From CAYONQ01 sp964405375 (GTDB taxonomy: Bacteria > Planctomycetota > Phycisphaerae > Sedimentisphaerales > Anaerobacaceae), in NCBI GenBank assembly GCA_964405375.1, contig CAYONQ010000043.1, forward strand, positions 1 to 21,944: a stretch of 21,944 nt of DNA. The letters are read 5' to 3'. Both the position numbers and the translations under genes were made by a program. Positions 20,856-21,944 of this stretch are shown here, piece after piece; the first letter of the stretch is position 1; every line of letters starts with the position of its first letter. The notes beneath the pieces were generated by a model. It saw only the letters and a list, made by a program, of their open reading frames with translations, ran no database searches and had not been told where the DNA came from.

Positions 20856-20862
20856 CCTCCCT
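20856..20862 (-). promoter_or_regulatory. Shine-Dalgarno that fixes the acpP GTG start
   Basis: AGGGAGG on the minus strand, 8 nt before the GTG at 20845-20847. No ATG is available at this position. Confidence 0.8.
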
Positions 20863-20881
20863 AAAAAAAGGAATTTATTTC

Positions 20882-20911
20882 ATAATCTTTACTAACACTC
20901 TGTAACGACAA
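20882..20911 (-). promoter_or_regulatory. Candidate acpP promoter
   Basis: On the minus strand TTGTCG (20906-20911), an 18-nt spacer and GATTAT (20882-20887). Both boxes match consensus at 4 of 6 positions. A start near 20876 would give a ~29-nt leader. Confidence 0.4.
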
Positions 20912-20934
20912 CCAGCCATACCGTTTATATTTAG

Positions 20935-20951
20935 GCAGGTATATTACCTGC
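20935..20951. other. Hairpin GCAGGT-ACCTGC between fabG and acpP
   Basis: A perfect 6-bp stem with a 5-nt ATATT loop. There is no T run after it in the minus direction. It lies about 24 nt upstream of the candidate acpP -35 box, so it could be an operator dyad or an attenuator; no identity is assigned. Confidence 0.35.
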
Positions 20952-21009
20952 TAAAACGCTTATCTACAAATATTTTTTTATTTTTTCTCTACGACCCAAA
21001 AACCGCCCT

Positions 21010-21747
21010 CTACATCGCCATTCCGCCGTCCACACACAGCACCTGGCCGGTAATGTAGCCGGCAGCGTCGCTCGCAAGAAACCCGACCGCCTTGGCCACG
21101 TCGTCAACGCTGCCGAACCTTCGCAGCGGTATCATTTGTTTTGCCGCCTCTTTGACCGGCTCCGGCAGTTTGTCCGTCATATCCGTAACAATAAATCCCG
21201 GCGCAATACAATTCGCCGTTACGTTCTTTCTCGCAAGCTCGCGGGCCACCGACTTGGTCATACCGATAAGGCCCGCCTTGCTGGCCGCATAATTGCTCTG
21301 GCCCGCATTACCTATCATCCCGGATACCGAGCTTAAGCTGATAATTCGACCGAACTTGTTCCGCACCATAGACCTCGCCACAATCCGCGTCGCAATAAAA
21401 GCTGCCCGAAGATTGACCTTGATAACATTGTCAAAATCCTCATCGCTCATTTGCAGAATCAACCTGTCGCGCGTGATACCCGCATTGTTCACCAAAATCC
21501 CTATCCCACCGTATTCGTTAGCTAAAGATTCCAGCGTCTCGGTCAGCTCATCCGTATTGGTTATATCCACGCATCTGGTTACAACCGTAGAGCCGGTTCC
21601 TTTCACAACCTTCTCAAGCTCGCCTAACTGCTCATCGTCTATATCCAGCCCCGCAACAATCCTGTCCTGCTTGAGCAGCTCAAGAACAATCGCCCGCCCT
21701 ATCCCCCTCGCCGCACCCGTCACAACTGCCAATCTCTTTTCCGACAT
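21010..21747 (-). CDS. fabG: 3-oxoacyl-ACP reductase
   Basis: A 245-residue short-chain dehydrogenase that reduces beta-ketoacyl-ACP with NADPH in each round of fatty-acid elongation. It has the cofactor motif TGAARGIGRA, the NNAG motif (LVNNAGITRD), and the catalytic Ser-Tyr-Lys (SLSSVSGMIGNAGQSNYAASK). The C-terminal GQVLCVDGGMAM is typical of FabG. The length is normal. GGAG lies 9 nt before the ATG at 21747. It heads the fabG-acpP-fabF group, preceded by a leader with strong inverted repeats. fabD and fabH are not seen and may lie beyond the window. Confidence 0.95.
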   Translation of the reverse strand: MSEKRLAVVTGAARGIGRAIVLELLKQDRIVAGLDIDDEQLGELEKVVKGTGSTVVTRCVDITNTDELTETLESLANEYGGIGILVNNAGITRDRLILQMSDEDFDNVIKVNLRAAFIATRIVARSMVRNKFGRIISLSSVSGMIGNAGQSNYAASKAGLIGMTKSVARELARKNVTANCIAPGFIVTDMTDKLPEPVKEAAKQMIPLRRFGSVDDVAKAVGFLASDAAGYITGQVLCVDGGMAM

Positions 21748-21794
21748 ATCTTAATCTCCAAATCAAATCCCTCGAAGCTCAGAATTTGTTTAGC

Positions 21795-21899
21795 CGTCGC
21801 CGGTTTACCCCGTTGTTAGAAGTAAGCTGTCAACTTCTAACGGCCCACGGCGACGCATATTCCTTTATTTGGAAACTTGTTCTAACAATTCTTGTTTCC
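21795..21899 (-). ncRNA. Candidate structured leader RNA upstream of fabG
   Basis: Three perfect inverted repeats in 105 nt. An outer stem CGTCGCCG (21795-21802) with CGGCGACG (21848-21855) encloses a 9-bp stem GTTAGAAGT (21815-21823) with ACTTCTAAC (21833-21841). A second hairpin GGAAAC (21871-21876) with GTTTCC (21894-21899) encloses TTGT-TCTA-ACAA. In addition TTGTTAGAA (21813-21821) could pair with TTCTAACAA (21880-21888), which would break the inner stem. I recognise no known RNA family. The strand is assumed to follow fabG. Confidence 0.45.
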
Positions 21900-21944
21900 G
21901 TTCACAGTATTTTAGATAATTGAAGTAAAAGTTTGTTTTTGTCC

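Noticed and set aside
1..21944. Mobile element, phage, tRNA or rRNA gene
   Set aside because: No transposase, integrase, phage gene, clover-leaf pattern or conserved rRNA segment was recognised on either strand by eye; short tRNAs could still be missed without a covariance search.

Overview
The window looks like a chromosomal segment of a Planctomycetota bacterium, probably Phycisphaerae-like. This is inferred from an LL-diaminopimelate aminotransferase, small Cys-cluster proteins, an ECF sigma / single-TM / periplasmic coiled-coil operon, and spacers full of short word-like repeats. Base composition is balanced. There is no phage, transposase, CRISPR, rRNA or recognisable tRNA. The taxon call is an inference; no 16S or marker comparison was possible.

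Layout. 1-4.8 kb (+): the C-terminal end of a TPR protein; a complete proofreading DNA polymerase I; an exported nitrilase-family hydrolase; and a second copy of the polA 3' end directly after that hydrolase. 4.8-7.0 kb (-): a SAM methyltransferase and a Tat-exported aldo/keto-reductase-like protein. 7.2-12.85 kb (+): one tight cluster, dapL, folK fused to a deoxynucleoside kinase, panC, panD, lgt and a rhomboid protease. It starts at a good sigma70-type promoter and meets an opposing operon at a shared hairpin. 12.9-14.95 kb (-): ECF sigma factor, single-pass membrane protein (candidate anti-sigma), and a periplasmic coiled-coil protein with an internal duplication. 15.0-17.6 kb: two small Cys-cluster proteins, a 27-residue very basic protein, and a 2Fe-2S/ASKHA corrinoid-protein activator. 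17.6-18.1 kb: a gene-free repeat cluster. 18.1-21.75 kb (-): a Ca2+/cation antiporter and a fatty-acid cluster (fabG, acpP, fabF). The window ends in a strongly structured leader upstream of fabG.

Two patterns stand out. First, the nitrilase gene lies between two copies of the polA tail. A 72-bp block is 70/72 identical between copies and the distal ends differ, which fits single-crossover integration into polA with regeneration of the gene. Second, several families of degenerate short repeats sit exactly at gene boundaries. They supply the stop codons of panD, fabF and the Tat protein, abut the start codons of lgt and the rhomboid gene, add a C-terminal tail to the FolK-dNK protein, and form the central loop of the antiporter. 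One family has terminal inverted repeats that covary between copies in this window, which suggests a conserved structure.

Functionally, the housekeeping genes cover replication/repair, lysine/peptidoglycan precursor synthesis, folate, pantothenate/CoA, lipoprotein maturation and fatty-acid synthesis. The least described parts are the sigma-factor operon, the 27-residue basic protein, the repeat families and the fabG leader.
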